Source: Ophiura sarsii
Taxonomy: Eukaryota; Echinodermata; Ophiuroidea; Amphilepidida; Ophiuridae
Assembly: GCA_035610835.1 (NCBI GenBank)
Contig: CM069454.1
Span: 59,502,580 to 59,566,579 of the forward strand
DNA: 64,000 nucleotides
Direction: 5' to 3'
Under the pieces are notes generated by a model. It ran no database searches. It was not told where the DNA came from and saw only the letters and a program-made list of their open reading frames with translations. Position numbers and translations under genes: made by a program. Positions 21,830 through 33,191 of this stretch are shown in pieces. Numbering within the stretch: position 1 is the first letter of the stretch; every line of letters starts with the position of its first letter.

Positions 21830-22290
21830 TTTTTGGGGGGGGGGGGGGGGGGCCTGGGGCCTAAACACGGTATTGGCTTAAAACTGTGTTTAACTCGTGT
21901 CTAAATTAAACGTGAGTTTATCTCTTAAGCTCCGCAAATCTCATCCCTAGAGTGGTTGTGCGTTCACTGTATACAGACAGGTATTCAATTTATAGTGGCC
22001 CAAATGTGTTACAATAGATTTCAACTGAATTCCTCAAATGCATGTGTATTTGTAAGACTATACGATCTGCACGTCAGCTTGTACCGGGCACGATTGAATA
22101 ATCATTTGGTGCACGGGTTTAAGTGAAACGCCTGTTAAACTACCCCATACCCATGTTTAAAGTTAGACACTTTTCAGTAAATTAGACGGATGTTTAAGTT
22201 AAACACATTTTCGAGAATTGCGTTTAGTTAAACGATGTGTTTAAAGTCGAAGCAAGTTTAGCTCAATCCCTAGAATATGGCCCTTTATGT
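21830..22290. mobile_element. poly-G tract and GTTTAA-rich non-autonomous element
   Basis: After a run of about 18 G (21835-21852) comes GGCCTAAACACGG and many GTTTAA, TTAAAC and GTGTTTA motifs in both orientations up to about 22270 (GATGTGTTTAAAGTCGAAG). The phrase CATCCCTAGAGTGG near 21950 and AATCCCTAGAATATGGCCC near 22268 hint at the right boundary. Same design as 2895-3230. Confidence 0.5.
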
Positions 22291-22333
22291 TTTACACAAT
22301 TCCTGTTGTGCAATCATAATCATTTATTGTTAA

Positions 22334-22579
22334 CATTTTCCACACGGCAGGCGTCATTCCAAAATCAGACGGCATTCCAAAATGTCACAAAATGTTTCAA
22401 AAATGTCAAAATTGTTGAATTTCATTATCATATTTGGAAACACCATGAGAAATGCATTGTAATAAGTACAAACATGCCTAGTATTGGTTCAGTAATCCTT
22501 GAGATAGACTTTGAAAAGTGGGAAAGGTTTCTGAAAAATCTGTTTTTATATGGTAAAACCAATAGCAGCGTGGAAAGTG
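22334..22579. mobile_element. TTAA-type MITE, copy 5
   Basis: TTAA on both sides (22330-22333, 22580-22583), ends CATTTTCCACACGGC and GCAGCGTGGAAAGTG. A short internal duplication of AGACGGCATTCCAAAA is present near the left end. Confidence 0.85.
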
Positions 22580-22669
22580 TTAACACAGGTTCAAGAGCCA
22601 TAAACACACAGGTGTTTTTTTCTTGCCTACAACACGCAATGTTGTAATTACTAATCAGTTTAGTATCTG

Positions 22670-23040
22670 CATTGGGCTTACTTCCAATTCCAAATATAGT
22701 AATTCCATTTCCAAATATAGACATATCCTTTCTAAATATAACAATTCCGTATTCAAATATAGACATATCCTTTCCAAATACAATAATTCCATTCCAAATA
22801 TAATAATTCCATTTCCAAATGTCATGCCATTTCAGAATCCGTGTAAATAATGCAAGAATAATGGTACATCTCGACTGCACTTAGGTACATATCGTAAAGG
22901 GTTTTAAAAAACAAGTAATACAATACATGGATATTGTATCGTTTTATCATTTCCAAATATAGTCATTTTACTTCCAAAGATAGTCATAATTGTTCTAAAC
23001 TTTCCAAATATAGTCATTCTATTTCCAAATTTGGTCATAT
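22670..23040. repeat. degenerate minisatellite of TTCCAAATATAGNCATATCC units
   Basis: Repeated TTCCAAATATAG, followed by ACATATCC, TAATTCC or TCATTC, with spacing about 20-35 bp, interrupted by about 110 bp near 22850-22960. Open frames on either strand are artefacts. Confidence 0.7.
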
Positions 23041-23449
23041 TATTTTGGATCTTGTGTAGAATTTGCAAGAAATTTCAACATCTGCACTTAGGTACGTAGT
23101 GAAGGGTTAAAGCGAGTAATATAATACCTGTATCTTTTCAACGGAGTCCTTCAGTGTATTTAATAATGCGAGTGATACACGCTAAGGGGATTTGCAGGGT
23201 GATATGCGCGGCACGGAATTTTACTTATTGACCACCGAGGACAGGCAAACATTCTGAGAGCCACTAATGCGCCCCGTCTATCTTCAATGTCAATAACATG
23301 TCAAGTAATCGATCAGGGGTAAATAAACAAATGACATTGTCTAGGATGTTTAAAATACGCCACTGTTAATTCATAGTTCTATAACGTATACTGTGTGTTC
23401 ACAACATTGCGTTGGAAAATATACTTTGCGACAATAATGCTAGATTTAG

Positions 23450-23632
23450 TAGATAGCAACGCCCATTGCCACCTACAGTAGATAGCATTGTACACAGATA
23501 TATTTAGTGGAGAGTACTATCTATTCTGTGGAAAGAACTGTCCATCGTTATCGTCAGTAGATAGCATTGTCCATTGCTATCTACAATTGCCAAGGACACT
23601 GCTATCTTCAGTAGATAACATTGGGTGGGATT
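23450..23632. repeat. CTATCTTCAGTAGATAGCA repeats, locus 1
   Basis: Several copies of TAGATAGCATTGTCCATTGC, followed by TATCTNCAGTAG. The unit contains a small palindrome (CTAT..ATAG). The same sequence forms a larger array at 30058-30690 and a short one at 38990-39190. Confidence 0.75.
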
Positions 23633-23810
23633 TTAAAAAAAAAAAAATTTGATTTGCTGTGTACTGTAGGAGCACTAAAGATTATTTTAGAATTGTTTAA
23701 CAAAATGTTCTTCTGCAAAAAAAAAGATAAATAAATCAGGGTCGGTGGTAAATTAGGGTTGGCCAGGTTACGCCAATACAAAACGAAAAATTGGGCCTGA
23801 TCCTGAAGCA

Positions 23811-24238
23811 ATGCCTTCACCAAATCGAAGTGCACATTTCCTAATCAGGTCAATAGTTTTTACAAGTGCACATTTTCTAATTGGGTCAATTAGTTTTACA
23901 AGTGCACATTTCCTAATCAGGACAATAGTTTTTACAATTGCACATTTCCTAATCAGGACAATAGTTTTTACAATTGCACATTTCCTAATCAGGACAATAG
24001 TTTTTACAAGTGCACTTTTCCTAATCAGGACAATAGTTTTTACAAGTGCACACTTCCTAATCGGGTCAATTCGTTTTTCAAGTGCACATTTCCTAATCGG
24101 GTCAATAGTTTTTACAAGTGCACACTTCCTAATCAGGTCAATAGTTTTTACAAGTGCACATTTCCTAATCAGGTCAATTAGTTTTTACAAGTGCACATTT
24201 CCTAATCAGGTCAATAGTTTTTACAATCGGACATTTGC
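23811..24238. repeat. 36-bp minisatellite (open on the + strand)
   Basis: About 12 units of GTGCACATTTCCTAATCAGG followed by TCAATAGTTTTTACAA. Because 36 is a multiple of 3 the frame stays open for 156 codons (SIVFTSAHFLIR repeated). Occasional 37-bp variants are compensated. I treat the open frame as a by-product of the period, not as a gene. Confidence 0.85.
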
Positions 24239-24489
24239 TAATCCAAATCCCGGTCACCAAACAAGATGCAGCAAGTTGTGATGAATAAAATATGACATCG
24301 CAAAGAGTTAGCACTGCATCCTGTCAAAAAGTTTATATGGTCACTTCTTTGATATGCCTGACATTGCCACTTGACGCTCAGAAAGTATAACACTGACCAA
24401 AATTTTAATTTGCGGTTGCCACCGTGATGATGAGAGGCAAGTCTGCCATTTATTTTCCACTGACTATATACGCCAAAACAATTCAAACG

Positions 24490-24983
24490 ATAAAATATAA
24501 TTTGCAGTAATTAATACGAATCTCTGACCTACGTCGCGGAAGGGGATGAGATATTTCCCGACCGATCCTTAATCGAGGTGCATTAAGGGCTGAAGACAGA
24601 TTTAATTATATTATAATTTATAACACATACCACTATGCCTATCCGTTCTATAATCAACATGGGGATAGGCAAACCTGAATTGAATTGAAATAGTCACAAC
24701 GAGCATTGCATTATTGAGGCAGAACCACGAATTATATTCAGTTTAAAAGGGTAGACATGCAATTGTCGCCCTTACATTCAAATTTTCAAATTTGAGGCAC
24801 GCTGCCGCATCATTTTAACATACACTTGAAATGAAGTCATATGGGTTAAATTCAAATGATAATATATAATTTGCGGTAATTAATACGAATCTCTGACCTA
24901 CGTCGCGGAAGGGGATGAGATATTTCCCGACCGATCCTTAATCGAGGTGCATTAAGGGCTGAAGACAGATTTAATTATATTAT
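24490..24983. repeat. ~120-bp direct duplication
   Basis: The phrase TACGTCGCGGAAGGGGATGA followed by GATATTTCCCGACCGATCC, and on to GAAGACAGATTTAATTATAT, occurs at about 24490-24613 and again at 24854-24981, nearly unchanged. No snRNA or rRNA family was recognised. Could be the ends of a short LTR-like or tandemly duplicated element. Confidence 0.6.
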
Positions 24984-24984
24984 T

Positions 24985-25755
24985 AAACATTCAAATTTTA
25001 ACATGCACTTGAAATTTTTACTCCTTTGTGTGAAAACGCACAATTTGCATAACATTTTGTACAACTACTTGTTGAATAAACAATGCATATCAATCGTTAC
25101 ATTTTAAAATGATTGTAAAGTACTTCTTTACAATGAAAGAAAAAACAAAACTGCCCAATAACTGAGAAACCAACTGGCATGTATAACTAAAAACGAGACA
25201 AGCTATGAGAACAACCAGCGAACCCTACGCCTCATATTTTGGGAGGGTGGGTGGGAAATTTATATTTGCTGAGCTGGCTAAAACATGCTCTCTCATCAAG
25301 AGCCACGGAGCGAATGATCAAAAAACTGAGATGGAAAAAGCAACTCACAAACAAAGAGTGGATAAAAAACGCCCACAAGAGCACTCATTGGCTAAACAAC
25401 AAAGAGCCCAAAACGCTCGAGCGCACGCGAAAAAATCGATCTTTACGCAAGTAGCAAAGGGAAATTTATTAACACTAGGTTAAGTAATTTTTTATTATAC
25501 TATAATAACTCCATTAGCATGATTAGGTGAATTACCTATCATTTATTCACTAAGTCATTCATTGTTTAGTAGTTTGTTTATACGGCACTGTGATATTGTG
25601 CAATATTTATGTGTCTTATATAAAAATGATTTTTCGATGTTAAAATCAAAGATGGTGGCCAAACGGTTGATCGAAAAAATTGCCATGACACTAAGTCTTA
25701 TCCATCAAATATGGATGAAAAAGGAGCCTTTTTCATTACAAACAGTGGTGTTTGT
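24985..25755. other. unannotated; A-rich block 25140-25470
   Basis: A CA/A-rich stretch gives two overlapping + strand open frames of 92 and 71 codons rich in Lys. Composition is unlike the flanks, but no family was recognised and the frames disagree, so no gene is called. Confidence 0.3.
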
Positions 25756-25764
25756 AATGAAAAA

Positions 25765-26020
25765 GGGGTGGGTGGGTGGGGGGGGGGGGGGGGAGCCCCA
25801 TAGTCATGACTTTTCCCCCTCCCCACTTGCCTCCAAGTCAGCTCAAGCCCCACCCCATTTTGTCCCCCAAACAATCGAAAATCTTGAGTTTTAATGTCAA
25901 AATTACTTAAAATGAGCTTTACATTGGTTTGAAATGTCTAATTCAGAACAAATTAAGCTAATTTCAGGCTTCTCACGCACCCCCACAAAAAGAAATCTTG
26001 CCCCCCCCCCCCCCCCACCC
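25765..26020. repeat. facing poly-G and poly-C tracts
   Basis: GGTGGGTGGG followed by about 17 G at 25768-25793, and about 17 C at 26001-26017, in opposite orientation about 210 bp apart. Possible ends of an element whose G-runs have expanded. Confidence 0.55.
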
Positions 26021-26672
26021 CAATTTTTCCTTGCCCCAATTCTTTTTGATACCAGTGCCCACCTGATTACAAATACTGTGGCTACCTACTTCCATGTTGA
26101 TACCATTTGAACAATAATGCCACTGTGCTGGGTTCCTCTAAGGGGGAAACTCTCTCAAGTACAGATACGCTCGTTAGCCGGAAGACGTTCATCTTTTATG
26201 CATTGTTTTAATTGAGCTATAATTACGCACCTGAACCGAGCTAGCTTACGATAACAAGCGGAATAATGATCAGGCTCTTAAGTCATCAGAGAAATTATAA
26301 ACAATATGCAAGATTCTAGGTTACTAGGTAAGGCTTTTGTATAATATTTTTGCCTTGATGTCAGAGTAGCTATTAGGCATGGTGTATTTTATAGACAACG
26401 GAAAAAAACAACAGAAGAAGTACTAGAAATGGAGTACAGATGTGAAACTAGGTCAAAAACACAAACAAAACTAGGCCAAAAAGAAAGAAAAAACCATGAA
26501 AGAGGTCATTTAATTGGGCAATTTAGTTTGGTTTTACTACTTTGACACCCAAATTTGTGTTTTTTTCTTTCATTTAGAATATTTCTTGCCAATTTGAGAC
26601 TGATTGAAATAATATGCATTTTTACCCAAGAGTTACTTGAATAGAGTTTAGTATTACCTCCAAGATGGCCGC
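26021..26672. other. unannotated intron sequence
   Basis: No gene or repeat recognised. Confidence 0.35.
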
Positions 26673-26675
26673 TAA

Positions 26676-27083
26676 GGCCTAAAAAAAAAAAAGGTTTGAT
26701 TGGCGTAACCCGACCGACCCTAAATACATCGCCGACCCTGGATATTTTTTATTATTTTGAGGGGGAAAAAAAATAAAAAATAGTAATATAATTATATATA
26801 AATATATATTTATAAAAATTGAACAAAGTATTAAAGTTTTTGACTGTTTGCTTTCATTTTCGGCTAATTTAAGTCCCCATCGAAATGATATATTGTTGAA
26901 CACAACGATACATGTTTAAAGAAAAAAGAATTGTTGCCGTCTCTTCATTTGTGTGTACTGCTGTCTTTTAAGTGTTCAAAAGTAGGTGATTTAAAATTAA
27001 AAAAATTAAATTAAAAAATCCCGACCGACCTACCCTATTTGTTTTGGTCATGTTACGCCTATCAAACCTCTTTTTTTTAGGCC
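26676..27083. mobile_element. Harbinger-like MITE with GGCCTAAAAAAA termini
   Basis: TAA target duplication on both sides (26673-26675, 27084-27086). Left GGCCTAAAAAA, AGGTTTGATTGGCGTAAC; right GTTACGCCTATCAAACCTC, TTTTTTAGGCC. Inner CCGACCGACCC is inverted too. 408 bp. Confidence 0.82.
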
Positions 27084-27280
27084 TAATCCCAAATACGGTA
27101 GGTCTCTATAGAGGGGGTTATTCTGCCCTATGTCATTATCCACACAGCTGTGACTAAATCCTGTGCTGAGAACGTGTATTGACCACTTATCATTTAATCG
27201 TATATATAATGTGAATTATTACATCAATTCATCTAACTCTATACACTACTTGCACGGTACAGATGAAACCATTGAGGGTT

Positions 27281-27390
27281 GAGGCTCTCCCCTCACCATG
27301 CACTATCATGCCACACTGCGTCGTGGTTTCACGCAGGTGTGTGCATCGCGTGACGCGGTTTGGGGCGCGCGCACTGAGGGGAGAGCCTTG
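27281..27390. mobile_element. short GC-rich hairpin element
   Basis: GAGGCTCTCCCCTCA on the left and TGAGGGGAGAGCCTTG on the right; interior GC-rich with CACTGCGTCGTGGTTTCACG. Related to the segment at 8551. Confidence 0.5.
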
Positions 27391-27460
27391 CTTTCATTCT
27401 AAAATGGCGATTGCGTGCAAGTAGCGTATGCAGTGATGTCAGAGCGCATTCTACTGATAA

Positions 27461-27740
27461 GGCCAAACAAAGTTAAAAAGTTAAGTGCTGTGCAATTTTT
27501 TTAATTTTTAGAAAACAAGCTATGAGGTATGCGACTTTTGATGTTGTTGTTGTTGATCCAAGCTTTACAGAGAACTTTTCGTCTTTTTTTAATCCAACCC
27601 CCTCCCCCCCCCCCCCCAAAAAAAAAATCCACCAAAAAAGAGGGTTTTTTGGGGCCTCATCGCATAGACCTACGCGCCGAAGCTCATTCCACATACAAAT
27701 GCGCGCGGGCTTCTGAGACAAACCTTAAACTTTTCCAGTC
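27461..27740. mobile_element. Harbinger-like MITE, subgroup CTGAGAC, right end lost
   Basis: TAA then GGCCAAACAAAGTT at the left; AGTGCTGTGCAATTT and GGGCTTCTGAGACAAACC inside as in 38689-38926. Carries its own C-tract. The right GGCC terminus is not preserved. Confidence 0.65.
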
Positions 27741-27898
27741 ATTTCTTACCCCTTTTTGTGTCAAATGACCAAGAAAATGACAGAAAAAGAGTAAAAACGA
27801 CTAGAAAAAGAGTCATATTTAATCCTTTCTACAGTCGGTGTATAGTTGACCCTGAAAAGAGGTAATTTTTAACTACCTAAGTGTGTATACAAACTCAC

Positions 27899-28135
27899 CT
27901 GAAAAACCAGCCGGACACGCACACCTGAACGTGTGCCCTTCATCCACACACGTCGTGTCATTATTGCACGGATGACCTTTACACAGGTCAACTTTGACCT
28001 CGCAATGTTGACCTGAGTAACCTTTACCGCATTTGCACTGGTATCGGTTGAGTAAATCTATGCAGATTCCACTGTGGCGGCAGGGATTTGAAACACACTC
28101 ATTGTAATCTTTTTCGCAATGTGTTCCCGTGTAGC
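27899..28135 (-). CDS. EGF-repeat membrane protein, second visible exon
   Basis: Acceptor ATTATAG|GCTAC follows a TCTC-rich polypyrimidine tract; donor is TCAG|GTGAGT. The exon is 237 nt, phase 1 to phase 1, giving residues 90-169. It finishes the module begun in the previous exon (GYTGTHC), encodes one complete calcium-binding EGF (DYNEC, CVSNPC, CIDLLNRYQC) and most of another (CKGHPC, CNNDTTC, CVDEGHTFRC, CACPAGFSG). The CVSNPC segment fits the O-glucose consensus, CNNDTTC fits the O-fucose consensus, and NDT at residue 148 is an N-glycosylation sequon. The symmetrical phase is typical of shuffled EGF exons. Upstream intron is 6,296 bp, downstream intron 15,522 bp; both are packed with repeats. 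Confidence 0.93.
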
Positions 28136-28257
28136 CTATAATGTGACAGACAGAGAGAGAGAAAAAAGAATGGTTAAATTATAGTGTGTCTCCAAAAAAG
28201 GGTACCATGATTTTTGTGATTTTTTTTTATTTGAAGAAAACAGATACTGATGTAGAG

Positions 28258-28747
28258 TTTAAGGGTGTGTGGAGTCTCAGGTACAGCCTCCGTAAAACTG
28301 CCGTAACTTCTTCATTATTCATTTAATCTATATAAAAGTATAGGCCTACATTTTCTTGAAGGAAAGGGTTAATTCAATGAATCCAACCATGAACATGAAA
28401 TTGATTAATTTGGAGAAAATGATAAAAACATGTTTTTTGACCCATTTTAGGTTCTGCAAAGATAACCTAAAATTTTGGGCTTTTTTTGGTCCATAACTGA
28501 AGAAAAAAATTAATTAGATATTTAAAAAAAATGCTTCCTAGGGAATATTATCAAGATTATAATAAAACTAGTATGACAAAATTTGACAAAATTTATGTTC
28601 CCCAAAATGGACAATTTCATTATCATGGTTGGATTCATTGAACCCTTTTCTGCAAAAAACTGTATACTTTTATATAGATTAAATAAATAATGAAAAAGTT
28701 ACAGCAGTTTTACGGAGGCTATGCTGAGGGTCCACACCCCTTAAAAG
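28258..28747. mobile_element. fold-back element with CCTCCGTAAAACTGC arms, copy 1
   Basis: The left arm CAGCCTCCGTAAAACTGC, then AACTTCTTCATTATTCATTT, is mirrored by TTACAGCAGTTTTACGGAGG at the right, giving arms of roughly 85-100 bp. Inside, GGGTTAATTCAATGAATCCA and TGGATTCATTGAACCC are a second inverted pair. A related element lies at 42865-43297 and single arms at 54527-54600 and 62343-62415. Confidence 0.75.
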
Positions 28748-28782
28748 GGTGTTAAGAACTAGCAGAGTAGCATAGATTTTAA

Positions 28783-29000
28783 CACTTTCCATGAGGCAGT
28801 CGTCTGCAGACGACAGTTCCAACATTTCACAAAACGTATGTTTCAAAAATGTCAAAATCATTGAACCTCATCACAATATTTGGAATCATCATGAGGAATG
28901 CAATAGAATAAGTACAAACATGAATAGTATTGGTTCAGTAATTCATGAGATAAGACTTTGAAAGTTGGGAAAGCTTTCTATAAATCTGTTTTGTACATGA
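28783..29000. mobile_element. TTAA-type MITE, copy 6, right end eroded
   Basis: TTAA, CACTTTCCATGAGGC at the left; family interior to TCTGTTTTGTACATGATAAA; no recognisable right terminus. Confidence 0.65.
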
Positions 29001-29218
29001 TAAATCTAATATAACTATAGTATCTCTGTCAATTATCATGTTGTAAGGATGCATGTCAAACTATTTTCCAGAAACCCCTAAATTTCATGATTTGATATTT
29101 TTATGCTGGAGTTACGATTTTAGAGTTATGAGCGTATTTATTACCTGGTCAATTATTTTTTTGCACATAAGTACATCATCCCTATGTAATCTAATTGTTT
29201 CATATCTATTTAAGTCAA

Positions 29219-29482
29219 TCCCCCCCCCCCCCCCCCCCCCACCCCCCACCCCCCACACTGTTCTACGGGCAAACAGACCTCTCAGATTGGGTCAGCCGGT
29301 CAGCCTTTGTTTCTTTTTTCAAATCTTTCCCCCTTCTCAAAATGACTGTAAAAATGTAGGCTACAATCTGTGCACATTTTTTGGGTTGACATTCATTTGC
29401 ATGTGAACAATTTTTTTAGATATTGGTTCTCAACAAAAAATGGGTCGGTCGGGCCCGTAGAACAGAATTTTTGTTCCCGTTG
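29219..29482. mobile_element. poly-C tract and MITE of the CGGTCGGGCCCGTA family, copy 2
   Basis: About 21 C at 29220-29240, then CTGTTCTACGGGCAAACAG at the left of the element and GGTCGGTCGGGCCCGTAGAA at the right (to about 29463). Confidence 0.6.
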
Positions 29483-29546
29483 GCCAAGTCTATATCACAC
29501 AAACAAAACAAGCAGATAAACAGAAACGATGTTCTTGTGATGTTAA

Positions 29547-29776
29547 CCCTTTCCACGCGGCAGGCAGCTGCAGACGACATTCCAAAATGATTCATAAATG
29601 TCATAATTATTTAATTGCATCACAATATTTGGAATCACCATGAGAAATGCAGTGAAATAAGTACAAACATGACTAGTATTAGTTTAGTAATTCATGAGAT
29701 AAGACTTTGAAAGTTGGGAAAGGTTTCTGACAAATCTGTTTTGTGTATGGTAGAAATAATAGCCGCGTGGAAAGTG
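29547..29776. mobile_element. TTAA-type MITE, copy 7, best-preserved TTAA flanks
   Basis: TTAA at 29543-29546 and 29777-29780; ends CCCTTTCCACGCGGC and GCCGCGTGGAAAGTG. Confidence 0.88.
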
Positions 29777-30049
29777 TTAACTACAAGAATAACCTTTTGC
29801 AACAGACGACACCTCACTCATTATTCAATCCCGAGTTCTTGTGGGACACCACCTCATGCGTTAGTAGATGAATTGTGGGTATTCAGGGACTGTTAGGACT
29901 GATCTCTGAGTTAATTGCGCCCTCGAGCGAAGGGGGCTTTATCTTTAGCTTATATTAAATTGGAATAATGGGGTTACATATAATACAGGATGGAGCATTT
30001 ACTTTTTATTTTGCGATTTTTGAATAGACTTCATATCACAATTATAAGG

Positions 30050-30690
30050 CCAAAAAGTAGATAGCATTGTCCATTGCTGTATTTAATATATTGCACATGA
30101 CACTGCTATCTTCAGTATATAGCATTGTCCATTGCTATCTTCAGTATATTGCAAAGTACACTGCTATCTTCAGTAGATAGCATTGTGAATTGCTATCTTC
30201 AGTATATTGCAAAGTACACTATCTTCAGTAGATAGCATTGTCCATTGCTATCTTCAGTATATTGCAGTATATTGCAAAGAACACTGCTATCTTTGGTATA
30301 TAGCATAGTTCATTGCTATCTTCAGTATATTGCAAAGTACACTGCTATCTTCAGTAGATAGCATTGTCCATTGCTATCTTCAGTATATTGCAGTATATTG
30401 CAAAGAACACTGCTATCTTTGGTATATAGCATAGTTCATTGCTATCTTCAGTATATTGCAAATGACACTGCTATCTTCAGTAGATAGCATTGTCCATTGC
30501 TACTTATATTAACTTGGAACAAAAAGGGGTTACAGAGTGAAGGGTTGAATTTCTTATTTTGAGATTTTTGAAGAGACTTCATATCACAAATATAAGGCCA
30601 AAAAGTAGATAACATTGTCCATTGCTGTCTTTAATATATTGCAAAGAACAATGCTTTCTTCAGTAGATAGCATTGTTCATTGTTATCTTA
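30050..30690. repeat. CTATCTTCAGTAGATAGCA array, locus 2
   Basis: About 10 units of ~58-60 bp alternating TAGATAGCATTGTCCATTGC and TATCTTCAGTATATTGCAAA, some with GGTATATAGCATAG variants. A flanking phrase TTTTGAGATTTTTGAAGAGA, then CTTCATATCACAA, is itself repeated at about 30010, 30555 and 30748, so a longer unit includes the array. Confidence 0.82.
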
Positions 30691-31159
30691 TATTAAATTG
30701 GAACAAACAGGGATTAGAGTAAAGGATGGATGGTTGAATTTCTTATTTTGAGATTTTTTAAGAGACTTCATATAACAAATATAAGGCCAAAAAGTGTTTT
30801 TACTTTGATTTTTTTGGCCAAGAGACTTAAAAATTAGCAAATGGAGTTCTAGCCGTCTAATCAGTTTCATGTAGATATACTTTGCAAGAAACTAGATTTT
30901 AACTACTTTGGCATGACTCCCAAGACAGATCAATAAGGTAAATATAGGGTATACTAGGGAACCAAGCTCTGCTCACACCATAAATCAAACCCGGGGATGT
31001 TTCAAAAACACTTTTTGGTGTGAAAGTGTATTCCAATCAATTTGAACATGCCCAGTCTTGTTCTTTGAGTAGCCCTCAAAATGTTTCATTCCTCTTGAAT
31101 TGTTAGAAAAAGTCAGAACTTCATAACAAATTAAAATGAATGTTCTTCTTAAACGTGCA

Positions 31160-31443
31160 ATTTTTTTTCTTCTTAGAAAAAAGGCTATGAGGTATGTGAT
31201 TTTTAATTTTTTTAATCCAAGCTTACAGAGACCTTTTTTTTAAAAATATTTTGTAAAAAATCCATAAAAAAATCCCAAAAAAATTCCAAAATTCCAAAAT
31301 TCAAACAAAACAAAAATCCAAAAATCCAAAAATCCAAAAATAATAATTAGGCCTCTGCGCGTAGACATACGCGCCTTAGCTCATTTCACATACAAATGCA
31401 GGCGGGCTTCTGAGACAGACAATCTTCTTTGTTTGGGGCCTAA
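31160..31443. mobile_element. Harbinger-like MITE, subgroup CTGAGAC, left end lost
   Basis: AAAAGGCTATGAGGTATGTG and GGGCTTCTGAGACAGAC match the other members; the right end GTTTGGGGCC is followed by TAA. Confidence 0.6.
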
Positions 31444-31629
31444 AATGCATATTAATAAGTCCAAACATGTGTAGCTGTAGTCACATCTTTTTCTATAGAT
31501 GAAAAACTATATGTCTGTCCATATATAGAGCATGGATAAAATATTAAGAAGCCCTGCAACTGTCGCATTATGAGGCTATACTTTTGACATTATCCAAAGT
31601 ATTGTGTTGCAGTATAAACCACAAAGCAT

Positions 31630-32431
31630 CGCTTAAGTAATTATGATGTGTATCAGATATCATTCAACGTAATGCTCCAGATATCGCAATATTATAGAAG
31701 ATATAAACACTTTCCACACGGCAGGCGTCTGCAGACGACATTCAAAAATTTTGCAAAGTGTTTTAAAAATGTCAAATTAATTGAATTTCATTACCATATT
31801 TGGTATCACCATGAGAAATGCAGTGAAATAAGTACAAACATGCCTAGTATTGGTTCAGGCAGCATCGCTTAAGTAATTATGATGTGTGTATCAGATATCA
31901 TTCAACGTAATGCTCCAGATATCGCAATGATATAAAAGATATCAAATTGGATCATAACACTTTCCACGCGGCAGACGACATTCCAAAATGTCACAAAATT
32001 TTTCAAAAATGGAAAATGATTGAATGTCATTATTATATTTGGAATCACCGTGAGAAATGCATTGGAATAAGTACAAACATGCCTAGTATTGGTTTGGTAA
32101 TTCTTGAGATAAGACTGAAAGTTGGGAAAGTTTTCTGAAAAATCTGTTTTTGAAATAATAAAACTAATAGCGGCGTGGAAAGTGTTAAGATTTCCATACA
32201 TAACGGTAAGGCAACAGACGACAGTTCCAAAATTTCACGAAATGATTCAAAAATGTCAAATTATTTAACTTCATCACTATTTGTGGAATCACCATGAGAA
32301 ATGCATTGAAATAAGAACAAACATGCCTAGTATTGGTTCGGTAATTCTTGAGATATAAAGAATGAAAGTTGGGAAAGGTTTCTGACAAATCTGTTTTGTG
32401 TATGGTAAAACTAATAGCCGTGAGGAAAGTG
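31630..32431. mobile_element. three TTAA-type MITE copies and a duplicated flank
   Basis: Copies 8-10 lie at 31708-31858 (truncated), 31958-32184 (complete) and about 32204-32431. The phrase GCTTAAGTAATTATGATGTG, then ATCAGATATCATTCAACG, precedes both of the first two copies (31631 and 31865), so host flank plus MITE was tandemly duplicated and then partly deleted. Confidence 0.78.
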
Positions 32432-32492
32432 TTAAACCATGAGTTTAGAAAAAAGTTACCTACCAGTCTGACTCTAAAGCCCAAATTTTTGT

Positions 32493-32834
32493 TTTGTTTG
32501 ACTGTCCTTGTCCGCCCGACCTTCTAAATCCTTCCGACCCAACTTTTTGTTGTTGTTGTTGTTGAAAATTTCAAAAATAAATCCAAAATTTCAATTTTGT
32601 TGTTGAAAATTTCAGTTTTTTTTACATAAGTTGAAAGAAGAAAGAAAAGTGTTTAGAAAATAAAAATACTCATCAAAATATTACAGATTTTGTTCCCCGT
32701 TTTGGCTACCACAACAAGTACATCTCATTTTACTTTTGGTACCTGAAAAAAAAGGGGAAGGGAGAAAAAATTAAAAATATAATTCCCGACTGACCTACCC
32801 AACTTTTGAAGGTGATCTATGGACAATCAAACAA
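32493..32834. mobile_element. MITE with TTTGTTTGACTGTCC termini, copy 2
   Basis: Left TTTGTTTGACTGTCC, right GGACAATCAAACAA; GCCCGACCTTC and CCGACTGACC subterminal. Same family as 21528-21824. Confidence 0.6.
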
Positions 32835-33187
32835 CATTTTTTTAGCCTAAAGCATCTCCCATCGGCAGGCTGGCTTGTGCTTAACCACCTGGGGTCTACC
32901 TGTTTATCTTACAGTGGTTCTGATTGGTTTATTGCAAGATATACTCATTTGAATAGCCAATTAAATTGCAGCTTGTAAAATATTTCACTCCAATCTTAAT
33001 CAGGGATACAATTATTCTAACACTGTCTCTGATTGGTGCAATAAATGATGTATCTATCTTTCTGACCAATCGGCCGGTAGTTCTCAGGGGGTTAAGTCCA
33101 GCCCTGCCACTAACCTAATTCCTTTATATGAGAGTTTCCTGATTTAGTAACATTTGTAAACTGAATGGTAAATCGGCAACTGATGTT
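32835..33187. other. intron sequence with repeated TGATTGGTT motifs
   Basis: TCTGATTGGTTTATTGCAAG, AGCCAATTAAATTGCAGCTT and TCTGATTGGTGCAATAAATG suggest an old duplicated sequence resembling the 11.72-12.23 kb stretch. No coding signal. Confidence 0.35.
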
Positions 33188-33191
33188 TTAA

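Noticed and set aside
23811..24281. 156-codon + strand open frame of repeated SIVFTSAHFLIR
   Set aside because: The frame is open only because the minisatellite period is 36 bp; no start context, splice signals or domain.
24490..24613. snRNA (U1/U2-like) gene because of the GGGGATGAGATATTTCCC phrase
   Set aside because: No Sm site or diagnostic 5' sequence; two copies with the same AT-rich flanks look like a repeat.
25205..25483. Lys-rich 92-codon frame with unusual composition
   Set aside because: An equally plausible 71-codon frame overlaps it; no family recognised and no splice context.
30050..30690. Regular short palindromic repeats that might suggest a CRISPR array
   Set aside because: Spacers are not unique, units vary in length, and the genome is eukaryotic; this is a minisatellite.
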